The translations under genes and the position numbers were made by a program. Positions 23,147-35,239 of a stretch of 64,000 nucleotides of DNA are shown here, in pieces. Source of the DNA: Astropecten irregularis (Eukaryota > Echinodermata > Asteroidea > Paxillosida > Astropectinidae); assembly GCA_963971285.1 (NCBI GenBank), contig OZ020261.1:1488001-1552000 (forward strand), in the 5' to 3' direction. How positions within the stretch are numbered: the stretch's first letter is position 1; each line of letters begins with the position of its first letter. The notes under the pieces were generated by a model. That model had not been told where the DNA came from. It did no database searches and was given only the letters and a program-made list of their open reading frames with translations.

Positions 23147-23712
23147 CTAATTGAGTAATATAAAATAATTACTTTCATTGTTTTTATTAACAACAATTCA
23201 AATTTTAAGGGGATAAGACAATGATTTCTGAAGAAGTTGTTCAAATTGACAAAAAGGAAAACTTCTTGGTGTCTATTAGCTTAAATGTATTCTTGCGCTA
23301 GACTTATTTCATCTGAGGCCTAATATTCTTCTGTCTTGAAATATTCCTGTGAATTGTATTATGGATGGGGCATGACATGCTTCCATTTCAATGACTTCGT
23401 GATATCAAGTTATTCAGGCTCTCTCTGAAATATATTTCCGATTGTTTATCAACCCAAATCAATAAGGACATCATTTTCACATGTTGGGACACTAAAGAAT
23501 GAATTATTTTATTGGAGGCATGGCGTGTGAGGCATTATGCATGAAATGTTTTCTTTTAATTAGTAGTACAAGTGATTCTGTGTGTGTTCACATGTATAGT
23601 ACCTTATGTTTTTCGATTTACAAGGATTTATTTACATTCATTTGTCTAACTTAGATTTTAGGCTATAGCATGGCAGAAGTAGATAAAGTAATAGGTTTGC
23701 GGTAACACCATA
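23147..23712. other. FREP3 downstream DNA, no gene seen
   Basis: AT-rich sequence between the FREP3 3' UTR and the foldback element at 23713. It shows only weak resemblance to the first part of flank A, and no coding frame is supported. Confidence 0.5.
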
Positions 23713-23847
23713 TATCTATATCTTTTGTGAGTATGGGGCGGCTCTGAAATTCTTCATTCTCCTGAAGATGGCCAGAGCATGCTGGTCTAAACATCGAGTT
23801 AACCGGCTTTTTTCAGAGCCACCCCATACTCACGAAGAGATAAATAT
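23713..23847. mobile_element. Foldback element with CTGAAGA-hairpin-AAAC core
   Basis: The arms are GTGAGTATGGGGCGGCTCTG (23729-23748) and its near inverse CAGAGCCACCCCATACTCAC (23814-23833). The centre holds CTGAAGA (23762) followed by the hairpin GGCCAGAGCATGCTGGTC and TAAAC. This is the same shape as the cores at 18.3 and 34.7 kb, but the arm sequences differ. Confidence 0.65.
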
Positions 23848-24429
23848 AATGTCACAAGCTGTTGCCGCGAACCAATTGCTTTATTCATTTGCCTAGTTAT
23901 TAAACAGATTGGGCTTATCATACCTATTACAGAGTTGGATTTGATTTTTAATTTCAGAATCGGAAAAAAACATTGGGACATGGGTAAAATATGTATCATA
24001 GATTGATGAAATGCAATCTGTGTGTTTCTTGCTGAAAAACAGTATGCCTAAGTCATCAAGTATGCATAATCATTTGGAAAAGATACTCAACTTCATCCTG
24101 AAGATGGCCAGAGCATGCTGGTCTAAACATCGAGTTAACCGGCTTTTTTCAGAGCCACCCCATACTCACGAAGAGATAAATATAATGTCACAAGCTGTTG
24201 CCGCGAACCAATTGCTTTATTCATTCGCCTAGTTATTATACAGATTGGGCTTATCATACCTATTACAGAGTTGGATTTCATTTTTAATTTCAGAATCGGA
24301 AAAAAAACTTCGGGACATGGGTAAAATATGTATCATAGATTGATGAAATGCAATCTGTGTGTTTCTTGCTGAAAAACAGTATGCCTAAGTCATCAAGTAT
24401 GCATAATCATTTGGAAAAGATACTCAACT
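23761..24429 (+). repeat. Recent tandem duplication, 2 x ~336 bp
   Basis: 23761-24096 and 24097-24429 are nearly identical; I see only a handful of differences (for example ATTCATTTGCC against ATTCATTCGCC). The unit starts inside the foldback at 23713 and carries its core and right arm, so the second copy has the right arm without a left one. No coding frame is supported. Confidence 0.9.
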
Positions 24430-25549
24430 GTTTCACTGATTCCTGCTAAATGTAGCACATAATTGCGAATCATCTCTGCTGCCTAGAATTAAGAGCTATT
24501 AAGAGGAATTTCATTTTGACGGACATAGTTTGACAAAATAATAGAAGCAGGTGTACATTTTCTGAGACCAAAATCTGTCAAAATGAGTCAAAAGCAGCAA
24601 ATTGGCCAGACTGAAATATACACATGATCACAAATGGAAGACTGGAAATTTTGATTTGGTATATTTTATAAGAAGCCTTGTTTTGTGCTGTTGAGTTGTT
24701 AGTTTGAACATTCTGTTGAATATTTCTGATGGATACTTTGTGTATTAACAGCAAACACAGAGTGGGTCCAAAAACATTGATTTGATCAGATTTGTGATAT
24801 CAATTGTGATATTGTGATGTTATATAGATATACATGGTCACAAAAGTAAATAGTATGTGGAACTTGCTATCATGTATTGTTTGAATTCTGCGATATTACT
24901 CAGCGTATGCGTGATTTTAGAAATATTATTTGAAAACTGTATTTGTGACAGACTTATTTAAACTGTAGGTACATCATTGATCAATTCAAATATGAAAGAC
25001 AATTTTTCATTTTTTAAAAATGCAAGTCGACAAATTGATTAGTAAAATCTTTCCCATTGCTAATGATGTTTTCGGGAAACAAAAGATATTTGGCTTTCAG
25101 ACTGAAACTTAACAATTATTTTAATGATGTTGATCAATAATGTACCTTTAAGTACTCTGAGATGTAGTGACTTTGCTTATACATGATATTTGGTTAACAA
25201 AAATCAAGACACAAAATAATGATAATGCTAAAACTAGACTAATGCCCCTCACATTTGGAAAATAGTGAATTTTAGCTTGTGTTTTCTGACACAAGCTTTT
25301 TTGGATAACAGATAAAATACCCTGCACAATTAAAGGCAAGGGCATGACATCTGTAATGTTAGTAGACATGGAGGAAAATTAGTATAGCGTAACTGGAAAC
25401 GGTTACTTGAGTATTGTTTCAATATTGTGATACACGTAATGTGAGTTGGTGAAATAATTGAGTATATTTCCCCTCTTTTTTTAACTCAATTGAATTTGTA
25501 GGCTTTGAAAATATTTTATGAAATGTAATAACCATTTAACAATTTTTTA

Positions 25550-26598
25550 TCAATGATGGATCCAAGTTTTCAAGATGCTATCTCTTGTGTCTTTGAGCAA
25601 CATTGTGTAGACAGCCTTCTTGAATATAATTCGAAATATTCGAATGCAACCTACAGAAGGGTGTGTTGTTAGGGTCAATGTTGAAATACATGAAGTGACA
25701 GTATCTTTAATTTTAAAATTTGAATGAAAGAGACAGCAAAAAATTGAAAAGCATTTGTTTCCATTGCTTCATATGGAATGAAATTTAAACAAAAATTGAT
25801 GAAAAGGGAAAATGAAAGCCCTCATAGTTTGCATCCATCAATGAATAAATAATAATTGTCGTTTTTCTGAATTACTTTTAATTATCGTAGTGGTATATAC
25901 TTATTAATTATTAAATAATATTCGGCCGTACGCAATGCTAATTCCAGAAGTAGCACATAGGTTGCTTTTTTTTTCTTTTTCAAAAGACAATACAGTATTT
26001 TGAGATAATACTACTAAACAATGACTCTTACTGAGCATTATTTCACATTGATTAAAAAAAAAATGCAACGAACGTTTTCAATGAACTCTTATCTACATTT
26101 GGGCAGACACTGGACGATGATCTCTGAAATCCTCCATTGAAAATCCCTTTTCATTAAAGAGAAATCCTGAGCAGTTCATGAAAAACAAGACCTAACTGTT
26201 TTTGTTACAATGCTCGAAGATTTACAGTTATCATAATTATCAAACGTTTACAATTTTAAATGGCCCTTAAGATTTTACCATAAAGAATTGAAATATTAAT
26301 TCCTTGATAATAGTTAGATATTTTAATTAAATGTTTATCAAATTTTATTACTTTCAGTTTTTTAATCAATGATGGATCCAACATTTTACTGTGCTATCTC
26401 AATGTTATTTTGAATAATTAAGGAGAACTGTTTTTGAAACTCACGAGATAATTTTTTTTCTGAAAAAAAAAGAGGAAGAATATTTATGGTGATTCTGCTA
26501 AAAAAAAGTCTGAAAAATTTGTTTGAAAAATACACAAAAGAAAATTGCTCTAAGTTGAAGATGTGCAAAGGAATACACTTTGGATCGATCAATGATTA
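25550..26598. repeat. Four-motif inverted module, copy C1
   Basis: Motif copies lie at 25550 (+), 25829 (-, TTGCATCCATCAATGA), 26366 (+) and 26579 (-). Plus copies are again followed by GCTATCTC. Spacing matches copies A and B. Confidence 0.8.
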
Positions 26599-27032
26599 AC
26601 ATTTATATGTATATCAGTGTGAAAAAAAAATGAATGTTAACTGTTTTTATGTAACAAATACCACAAGTTCACGTTCCTGGAATTGATGTTAACCAATGCT
26701 TAAATTTGGGTGAAAAGATCAAGGCACAAACTAATAACTCACATTTGAAAAAAAGTGAATATCCTGAATTTACTCAAGCTTTGTTGGATGACAAATAAAA
26801 TACCTTGCAGAATTAAAGGCAAAGACATGATATCTGTACTGTTAGTAGACATGGAGGAACATTAGTATACCATAACTGGAAACGGTTACTTGAGTATTGT
26901 CTCAATATTGTGATACACGTAATGTGAGTTGGTGAATTAATTGAGTACATTTTCCTTCTTTTTTCAATTCAATTGAATGTGTAGGCTTTGAAAATATTTG
27001 ATGAAATGTAATAACCATTTAGCAATTTTTAA

Positions 27033-28064
27033 TCAATGATGGATCCAAGTTTTCAAGATGCTATCTCTTGTGTCTTTGAGCAACATTGTGTAAAGAGCCG
27101 TCTTGAATATTATTCGAAATATTCGAATGCAACCTACAGAAGGGTGTGTTGTTAGGGTCAATGTTAAAATACATGAAGTGACAGTATCTTTAATATTAAA
27201 ATTTGAATGAAAGAGACAGCAAAACATTTAAAAGCATTTGTTTCCGTTGCTTCATATGGAATGAAATTTTAAAATAATTGATGAACAGGGAAAATGAAAG
27301 CCCTCATAGTTTGCATCCATCAATGAATAAAACATAATTGTCGTTTTTTCTGAATTACTTTTAATTATCTTTGTGGTATATACTTATTAATTATTAAATA
27401 ATATTCGGCCGTATGCAATGCTAATACCAGAAGTAGCACATAGGTTGTTTTTTCTGTTTTCAAAAGACAATACAGCATTTGAGATAATACTACTAAACAA
27501 TGACTCTTATTGGGCATTGTTTCACACTGATTTTAAAAAAATGCAACGAACGTTTTCAATGAACTTTTATCTACATTTTGGCAGACAGATGATATCTGGA
27601 CGATTATGTCTGAAATCCTCCAGTGAAATTTCCCTTTTCATTAAAATGAAAACAAGACCTAACTGTTTTTGTTACAATGATCGAAGATTTACAGTTATCA
27701 TAATTATCAAACGTTTACAATTTTAAATGGCCCTTAAGATTTTACCATAAAGAATTGAAATGTGAATTCTTTGATAATAGTTAGATATTTTAATTAAATG
27801 TTTATCAAATTTTATCACTTTCAGTTTTTTTAATCAATGATGGATCCAACATTTTATTGTGCTATCTCATTGTTATTTTGAATAATTATGAAAAACTGTT
27901 TTTGAAACTCCCGGGATAATTTTATTCTGAAAAAAAAGAAGAAGAAGATTTATGGTGATTCTGCTAAGAAAAAGTCTGAAAACATTGTTGGAAAAATGCA
28001 CAAAATAAAATTGCTCTTAGTTGAAGATGTGCACAGGAATACACTTTGGATCGATCAATGATTA
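27033..28064. repeat. Four-motif inverted module, copy C2
   Basis: Motif copies lie at 27033 (+), 27311 (-), 27833 (+) and 28046 (-). It is offset from C1 by about 1483 bp and much closer to C1 than to A or B, so C1 and C2 arose by a later tandem duplication. Confidence 0.8.
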
Positions 28065-28871
28065 ACATTTATATGTATATCAGTGTGAAAAAATTGAATG
28101 TTAAATGTTTTTATGTAAGAAATACCACAAGTCCACGTTCCTGGAACTGATGTTAACCAATGCTTAAACTACTGACAATTGTCTGTATTGCCAGATACCC
28201 ATTTTATATTGAGTTCTTCAAACACTGAAAATATATCAGTAACTCGCCTTTCAAATAGAAGCTTAAAATGTTGGATTAAAACCTTGTTACCGTTGAAGAA
28301 TCCATGCCTTATGAAAACCTAAGTTGAAGTATGATACACACAATTTTCAGTCCTTATGTACAGACGAGGTTGTATGTTATTAGCTTCATAATATTACTAA
28401 CGAATGACAGTTAACAGTTAACATTAAACAATGAAGAATTATAAAAAATAAATATGATGTGAAAATACTTTTACTTAATAGCAAATCCATGTCACTTACA
28501 TATTTTGATGATTCTATATCAATTTTTTCTCTCAAACTTTAAAGTTTTTATTGAAATTTCCCTTGTACCCCAAAAATATGTTATGAAAAGACAAATCTGA
28601 ATTACTGTACTGATTTGTAAAATGATGGATATTTTTGAATAAATGAAGCATTTTAGTGAGTGGTAAAAAAAAGTATAACATTTTGACCTTTTTGTTTGTC
28701 TGTGTGTCCGTGTTAATACGTATATAGGCCTATTCATTATTTACTTTGCATGCTTCACATTTTGGGTGTTGCTAAAGATGGAAAAGGTTGTTATTATGCA
28801 GGCTTAACTCTGCCAATACACTTTCAGCAGTGGTGACAACATTTTACCAGAGGAACAGAATCATCTTTTAC

Positions 28872-29270
28872 ACTTGAGTCCAAGTCAAGGATATATGCAA
28901 AACGCTCTAAATATATTGATTCTTTTATGTGCCTATTATTTTGTATTTCATTGCCGTCAGAGGGCGACAAACACTTTATATTGAGGAATTAATTCTGTCA
29001 GTTTAACAAACAAGCGAAAACATTTACCAATGGGTAGATCTTTGCACTTTAACGGTAATTTCATACTTTGTTTCTTGAGTCGAAGTCAAGGATATGCACA
29101 ACGCTCTTAATATATTGATTCTTTTATGTGCCTATTTGTATTTCATTATTGTAAGAGGGCGACAAACACTTTATATCGAGGAGTTTATTTGGGCAGTTAT
29201 CCAACAAACGAATACATTTACCAATGGGCAGATCTTTGCACTTTAACGGTAACTTCATATTTTGTTTCTT
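28872..29270 (+). repeat. Tandem duplication, 2 x ~200 bp
   Basis: 28872-29073 and 29074-29270 share CTTGAGTC.AAGTCAAGGAT, ATATTGATTCTTTTATGTGC, GAGGGCGACAAACACTTTAT and GATCTTTGCACTTTAACGGT in the same order. The conserved GTCAGAGGGCGRCAAAC word of all three flanks lies in the first unit. Confidence 0.85.
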
Positions 29271-29969
29271 GCCAATATCGAGAAAGAAACATTAGCAGTA
29301 TAGTTATCTGTATATTAAGGGTATTGCCTTAAGAATCTGCTATTCCTCTCCTATTCTACTGCCATTTTACAGGATAACTAACAAAAAACAAAGGGGACAG
29401 AATTGTCCTTTAAACCAGAGACCAAGCTAATGATAAACACACGGTTTTTTATTCTGATTCGGCTGCTTTATAATTGGTTATGTATTGCCGTCAGAGGGCG
29501 GCAAACAATTATTTTCAGAGTAATTCACTGGTGTGTGATATGGAATCGCATTCAGACACCACTAAAGTTATCTGCTGCCCTCTATCACAAGGCCTATCAC
29601 TTAGAAATAATCACCAGTGGCAAGTTTCATGGCCTGTGACGTTATGATTTGGCGAAAAGCATTGTTTTTATTTATGAAATGCTGCAGCGCACTTTGTTAA
29701 TATCTTTGTTCAGAAGAACACGGTCACTATTTGGAAGAGGTATGGTGTTTTTGCAGAGGCAGGCATTCGGATTCTAAAATGTTAGAATATGTAGGTACAT
29801 GTATATTTTACTGGGACACAGTTGCTGCCAAGAACACACAGATTTTTGTCTAGTTTTTCTAGACTAGTTTTACCAATTAAAACATGGATTAAAACCAGAC
29901 AGAAGACTCTTTCCACTACCTACACGTGCCGATAAACAGACTTAGATTTTGTATCCCTTTGGCTCTTAA

Positions 29970-30110
29970 AGGTAATATCATACTTTGGTTTTTATCAAAG
30001 AAATACAGATTCGTGGGCAGATATCAAGGAAGATACAGTTAAAGTATCCTGTGAAAATTTCGGGCCCATACATTGCCCACTTTTTGAGAAAACTATGAAA
30101 AACTTGTTTG
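29970..30110. mobile_element. AGGTA/TTAA family, left part only
   Basis: TTAA at 29966-29969 is followed by AGGTAATATCATACTTTGGT and the internal start of the family up to about AAACTATGAAAAAC. The right half is missing. Confidence 0.7.
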
Positions 30111-30537
30111 CTTAACGTTTTGGTTTGAGCCCGAACGGAGTTGCAACTGGGGCTTATTAAAGAACTTTACTACTACACGAATTACAAGTACGAGTACGAA
30201 CTAACCTTCAACATTCGCCGTGTTAATGCCGTCGGAGAAAACATCGGGAAAGTAGTTCTTGTCGTTGTTACCCAATACACCAGTCTGTGATGAGATGCAC
30301 AAATCATAAGGATGGAAAACTCATAATACGTCCCACTTGCATTCAATTGTCTTCCTAATATTGCTTTATATACTAAGCACAGTCAATTTCTTCCTCCATG
30401 ATTTCACACACTGTCGATTAGTCAAAGCGGCGACGGATTGGCGCCCTCAAGAGTAATCAAAGCGTGCTATCGCCTCAAGCAGCGCCCTCATTTGAAAGGA
30501 CGTGAGCTCTATTAGTTGCCCTGGTTTTTATTATGAC

Positions 30538-30782
30538 TGGAGCCTTTCTCAAAGCTCGGCTCCGGCTGTAGCTCCAGCTCCGGCTCCATTTCGTTAACCA
30601 ATTCTAAAATAACTGGTATCAAAACAGAGGCTTTTGGCTGCAGTTCGGAAGTAGATTCTCTGGTTTGAAAAAGAAAACAGAGCTTCAGCTTCAATGAAAA
30701 ACCACAACCTATATTTTCAGCATGGATGACAGAGACGTAGCCGAAACCTGAGCCGGAGCCGAGGTTTGGAAAAGGACCCTGG
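30538..30782. mobile_element. GGCTCC-ended inverted-repeat element
   Basis: About 245 bp. The left end is CCTTTCTCAAAGCTCGGCTC and the right end GAGCCGAGGTTTGGAAAAGG. Inside, the conserved words are CAGAGCTTCAGCTTCAATGA and ACAACCTATATTTTCAGCAT. It is related to copies at 35240, 37310, 39207, 42520, 49401 and 49736. Confidence 0.75.
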
Positions 30783-31669
30783 TTTTCAGGACATGGGTTA
30801 TGTTAAGGGTTTAGAAAACAATTTACAAGTGCTGGACAACAAATTAGACTTTTCAAAAGAAAAGTAGAGGACGAACCAGCATTTTTCTCTTATTGACACA
30901 TTATTAATATGAACATAGTTGTTTTTATTATACATTTAAGTTCCATATATTTTATACGTTTCTTGAAAGATTCACTATTGTACAATATATCATTAATCAA
31001 TAGGATATACTTTAAAGCCATCTTACTTAATTTTTTTTTTTTTTATAGATTTTGCCAATCATTCATATGCCAGGTTCATACATGGTACGAACATCGCATG
31101 CAAATTCAAATTAGATATTTACAAGTTTTAGCTTAGTGCAAATTGTTAATATGCAAATTAATATGACGTCATCGTTTGCTCAGCTTAACATTCTGCATAA
31201 GCTGAACTTTAATTTTATATACAATGTTTGTATTTCTTTACAGTGATACAGTGATATAATACACGTGGCAATATTAATTTTATTCTTACATAATATCATA
31301 ATTTATTAGTATTACAATTTACAACACATCACATTATATTTATTACATCTCTTTATGTTCTTTTCATAACGATACAGTGGAATAATATATCTTTCAGCTT
31401 TACCCTTAATATTCATTATCAAAATATTTGTTTCTCAAATTGAATTACAAAACCTAAGAGACAAAGTTTTTGGAAACTAAGACAAACTCAAAAAGGTGCA
31501 AAAAAGAAAAACTGTTAAAATGTTCCCTTTTTAATAAAAAAATTATGTGAAAATATTATATTTAAATGACATTGTATTGTATTGTATTTATATTTGAATG
31601 TTTACTCTGCTAAACTTTATGCCTAAGATCCAATAATTATAGCGCCCTCACATGATAATAAAATAAAAA
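30783..31669. other. AT-rich stretch, no gene seen
   Basis: Low-complexity AT-rich DNA with a T run near 31030-31045. No coding frame, element end or RNA gene is supported. Confidence 0.5.
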
Positions 31670-31671
31670 AC

Positions 31672-32110
31672 CGAACCTCGTTAATACGAACTCTCTTAAG
31701 AGGAGATCCCGCTTAAGACGAGCATATTGCGCCGGTCCCGACCGAGTTGTGCACTTTTCTATGGGGATATATTTGCCTCATATGAGCACTGATAATACGG
31801 AAAACCTAATACGAGCTTTTTTGGTTGTCCCAGTTGCGTGAAAGTCATTGTAAACAACCCATTTAGTGTAAATTTTTAGTAGTTGTATCAGGGTTCTTGG
31901 TCATCTTATTTAGGACACACGATTCTCGTAGTATAACGCAAAATCTCGTTTGCCAATTATTAGGCACACTGAATTTCCTAAGCAACTGACGTGACTTTGA
32001 GAGTGAAGTCAGTTTTGATATATCGTTCAGCATTTCCTCAGCAAATAGAAATAAATGCCGTGTTTGGCTGCATTTCATCAAGGAGTGACAATAATGCATA
32101 AGTGGCCGTG
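31672..32110 (-). mobile_element. pogo/Tigger-like DNA transposon, 3' remnant
   Basis: Read on the minus strand, the end carries AATACGAGCT, CTCGTCTTAAGCGGGATC and GAGTTCGTATTAACGAGGTT. These tandem CGTATTA/CGTCTTA words are typical of pogo/Tigger-type termini. Just inside (31863-32099, minus) is an open frame with AEEMLNDISKLTSLSKSRQL, compatible with the poorly conserved transposase C-terminus. The catalytic part and the other end were not found. The family call rests on the terminus. Confidence 0.4.
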
Positions 32111-33283
32111 ATTTTCAGTGTAGCATCCGAGGTTTTCAAGCAAAATTAGATCAAATTTTGACTTCTTTTTGATTTCGGTTGGCTGTGCTTGCTTTGGTGC
32201 GGGAAAAACTGTCCAGGGTTTATACGCATGTAATTGTAAGGGAGTCATGCATTTAATGGTGTATAGTCACCTGGTACAATCCTACCATTGTTACATGATG
32301 GGCTCCAAAGTGGAACTAACATATGGCCACTTATATGTTCAATATAATATCAAATCATAATAAAGCCAATTTGGTTCAAAAAGTTCAGTTTCGCAACTCT
32401 ACCTCCTCCACTGAGCATTCAAGCACGCCCTCTATCGCTCACTGTAGCACCAGCTCTCTCATAATCCTCCAAGCACACTCATCCATTCCACAAGAACCCA
32501 TCCAATAACCATGCATCTTATATCAGCCCCCGTTCACCGGCTTGCATTTAATCTTAATGGCTCTTGCTAAGGACGAGTTTGTATGCATTCCTTTCGAATA
32601 TCACATTGTAGACCGACGTCCAACCTAGCCGTAGCCATAACTTGTTACTGTTTAGTTAAGGCTTGCTCTTCACTGACGTCTTTCAATTCCAGTTCTAGTG
32701 CTTTGAGGACCACGAACAACAACAAACGTGCTGGCTTGTGGGAAGTTTTAACGCACGATCATACTGCATATAAATGCAAACTGTAAAGATGACTTACCAA
32801 CTAAACACCAAGCTGGTGTCATAGGGTTGATTCCAATCCTGCCGCCATTGGACTTAATTTGTATCTGACATTATACATGCTTCAATCTTCAAGAAACTGC
32901 ACTAGTATTGCCACCATATTAACACACTAACAATGTGGCAGTGCACAAGGAAGAACTACTAACTGGCAAGCACACACGTATATATGCTGGCATATATGCA
33001 GTGTAGCAATCCAACAATACAATTAATTGTATGACCAATTAATGTAATGCATGTGTAACCACGCACTATTGAATCTGAGATTATTCAGGATACGCTGGCG
33101 ATAGAGCACATCTTTGTGCAGCGTATAGCGTAGTTGGCAGGGCAATGATTATGTCTATTGGTAACCAGCGGTAGAGCACAGTCAGGGGACCAGGCGATTT
33201 GCCACACAGCGTTTCATACCCGTCTTCTTTGTTAGCAGTATGAAGTATATCTTCATATTTAGCAACCCATTTGGGAATATCTC
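32111..33283. other. No gene seen
   Basis: Mixed-composition DNA with several frames of 60-110 codons and no recognisable domain. The end (33085-33240) contains words such as CCAGCGGTAGAGCAC that look like repeat-derived sequence, but a family could not be assigned. Confidence 0.4.
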
Positions 33284-33287
33284 TTAA

Positions 33288-33652
33288 AGGTATAATACAT
33301 GATTGGTAAAGGTCAAAGAACAACATCCACACTTTGTCTAACTCAACATAATACATAAATAACACACCTGTGAAATTTTGACTTCGATCGGACATCTGAG
33401 TCATGAGAAAATAGCGAAAAACCAACTCAATTCTTGTTATAAATCATGACTAAGAATGGCTTTGATCTTACCCCGAGATAAAACCTGATCAAAACTGGTC
33501 TTTGTTTAACAAATTTCTGAATAAATACAACATTTCATGCGGAAATATTTTAACGGTATGTTTCTACCAGCACCATCTTCATACCTTGAAAGTTAAAGAT
33601 ATATTTGTGGGCATTTTTGTGGGCATATATCTGTCGAGTATGTTATATACCT
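33288..33652. mobile_element. AGGTA/TTAA family, second subfamily (full)
   Basis: 365 bp between TTAA at 33284-33287 and TTAA at 33653-33656. It begins AGGTATAATACATGATTGG and ends TGTTATATACCT. Its left half differs from the main family, while the right half keeps GAATAAATACAACATTTCAT and CACCATCTTCATACC. Confidence 0.8.
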
Positions 33653-33656
33653 TTAA

Positions 33657-33864
33657 GGCCTTTTCACACGACGCTAAAAGCTCTCAACCATTGAGAAATT
33701 CTCTCATGGGTCTGGACCTCGGTCAAAATATCTCAAGGATTCACGAGGGACGTGGATGGGTCACTCTCAAGCATTGGTGTCCTTACACACGATGACACTT
33801 TTGTAAGATTTCGCACCCATGAGAGAATTTCTGCGAGTTTTTCTTAGCGTCGTGTGAAAGGGCC
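33657..33864. mobile_element. GGCC/TTAA inverted-repeat element
   Basis: 208 bp, with ends GGCCTTTTCACACGACGCTA and TAGCGTCGTGTGAAAGGGCC. It lies between TTAA at 33653-33656 (shared with the neighbouring AGGTA element) and TTAA at 33865-33868. TTAA target duplications are the hallmark of the piggyBac superfamily. Confidence 0.85.
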
Positions 33865-34583
33865 TTAATATTTAATGGACATTTAGGGTGACATCATCAT
33901 AAAACTCTCCCAATTTGTTAATGCATTGCACAGCAAAACCTACTGAATGGCTCTTTAGTTTTTGGTGACTTATGCCTCATTTCGTCCTGGTTGGACCACA
34001 TTATACTTTAAAATAACAGTAATCAATGATATTGCTCAAACCGTTCTTTAGTTCGCCCTTTTTTTGTTAATATGTAGCCTACGCAACATGACGCTTTTGA
34101 TCATGATCGCTGAGACATATTCAAGTTATTAATAAACATAGGTGTAGGCTGTGGAATTTATCACAGGTTTTGCGATTTGTTTGCACGGTTGAGGTAATAC
34201 ATAACATTGCAGTGACAAGATAAAACTGTTCATTTCAGCGGTCACTAAAAGTTATTTATACACAACAATCTTTCATTTTAGAGGCATTTTATGTCGAATG
34301 GCAGTGTCATTGGGCAGGAGAAATCGCTCCACAGGCAGGCGATGTGTCTTCAGAAATATGCAGCGAAATTTAGACCCTGTCGTGAAATCAATCAGGAGAT
34401 TGGAAAAAAGGGCAAGGATTTTTTGCGAAGTCGATGCCCATGATATAAACACGATGGATCGAGTGGCACATTGACATTTGTGGATCGCTAACAGAAAGTC
34501 ACAGGAAGAAACTTGTCAATGTTTGTAAGTTCTGCACCAAATCACACAAATCGGATAAGCCGAGTAACCCTTATTTTGTAGAA
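33865..34583. other. No gene seen
   Basis: About 0.7 kb without a supported gene. 34290-34570 is somewhat richer in GC and has short open frames, but no splice-flanked pattern or domain could be recognised. Confidence 0.4.
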
Positions 34584-34595
34584 TCTAGATCAATA

Positions 34596-34904
34596 TCATG
34601 TGGATCGGTTTGCGGAAAAAAACATGTAAGAATCGTAAGTTCGTACTTTCGCAATTCTATTTCGTTCGCACTTTTCGTAGGGTCTCAACGTTTCGACTAG
34701 CCTGCTCTAGTCATCATCAGGATACTCCAGAAGACTCCTTATGGGTCTCCTGATGACTAGAGCAGGCTAGTCGAAACGTTGAGATAGACCTTACGAGAAG
34801 TGCGAACGAAATAGAAACTTCTGCGAAAGTACGAACAATTCTTACATGGTGTTTCTGCAAACCGATCCACATACCATTTGTCACCTTGCAAAGCCTCAAA
34901 TCTG
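34596..34904. mobile_element. Foldback retroposon-like element, longest copy, 12-bp target duplication
   Basis: 309 bp flanked by TCTAGATCAATA at 34584-34595 and 34905-34916. The two arms run from TGTGGATCGGTTTGCGG and from its inverse at the right. Both arms carry the core: on the plus strand CTGATGA at 34750, hairpin CTAG-AGCAGG-CTAG, and GAAAC at 34773. The right end extends beyond the arm to CACCTTGCAAAGCCTCAAA. The long, variable-site target duplication indicates target-primed insertion rather than cut-and-paste. Confidence 0.8.
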
Positions 34905-35239
34905 TCTAGATCAATAAATGTCAAAGAAAGGTTAGCTGCTGGTTTTGTGTGTTGATTGTGTACATCTTCTTTGAAGCAAAGTTATAAATAAGGTTTAAAT
35001 TATAAATATGGGATACACCATACATTATTATAACAGCAAATTGATCATCCTGACACATTCCACTGGATTTGGCAAAAACAAATGGATATCATATTTTTAC
35101 ATTGGCATGCAAACTCTTCTCTAGCACAAATTTCCTTCTTGTACGCTCCATAAAGTTTACTTCATTTACTGCATTCCCATATGCTCTCTGCTATTTTCTT
35201 TCTCCCAGGGCCAAATTGACGCCTAGTCATTACTCTCTA

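Larger units (their letters stand above)
24430..29760. repeat. Flank C: diverged block behind FREP3
   Basis: More diverged paralogue of flanks A and B. The order of landmarks is kept: a GACATAGTTTGACAAA block (24521, compare 1751), the four-motif module (twice), GCAGTGGTGACAA (28829, compare 4463), TGCCGTCAGAGGGCG (28951, 29487) and AGTTATCTGCTGCCCTCTAT (29565, compare 4668). A segment of about 1.48 kb is duplicated in tandem within it (about 25150-26630 and 26650-28110). No gene is seen. Confidence 0.75.

Noticed and set aside
32923-33425. 114-codon minus-strand frame as a gene
   Set aside because: Half of it lies in an AGGTA-family element and the other half in repeat-like sequence; no domain.
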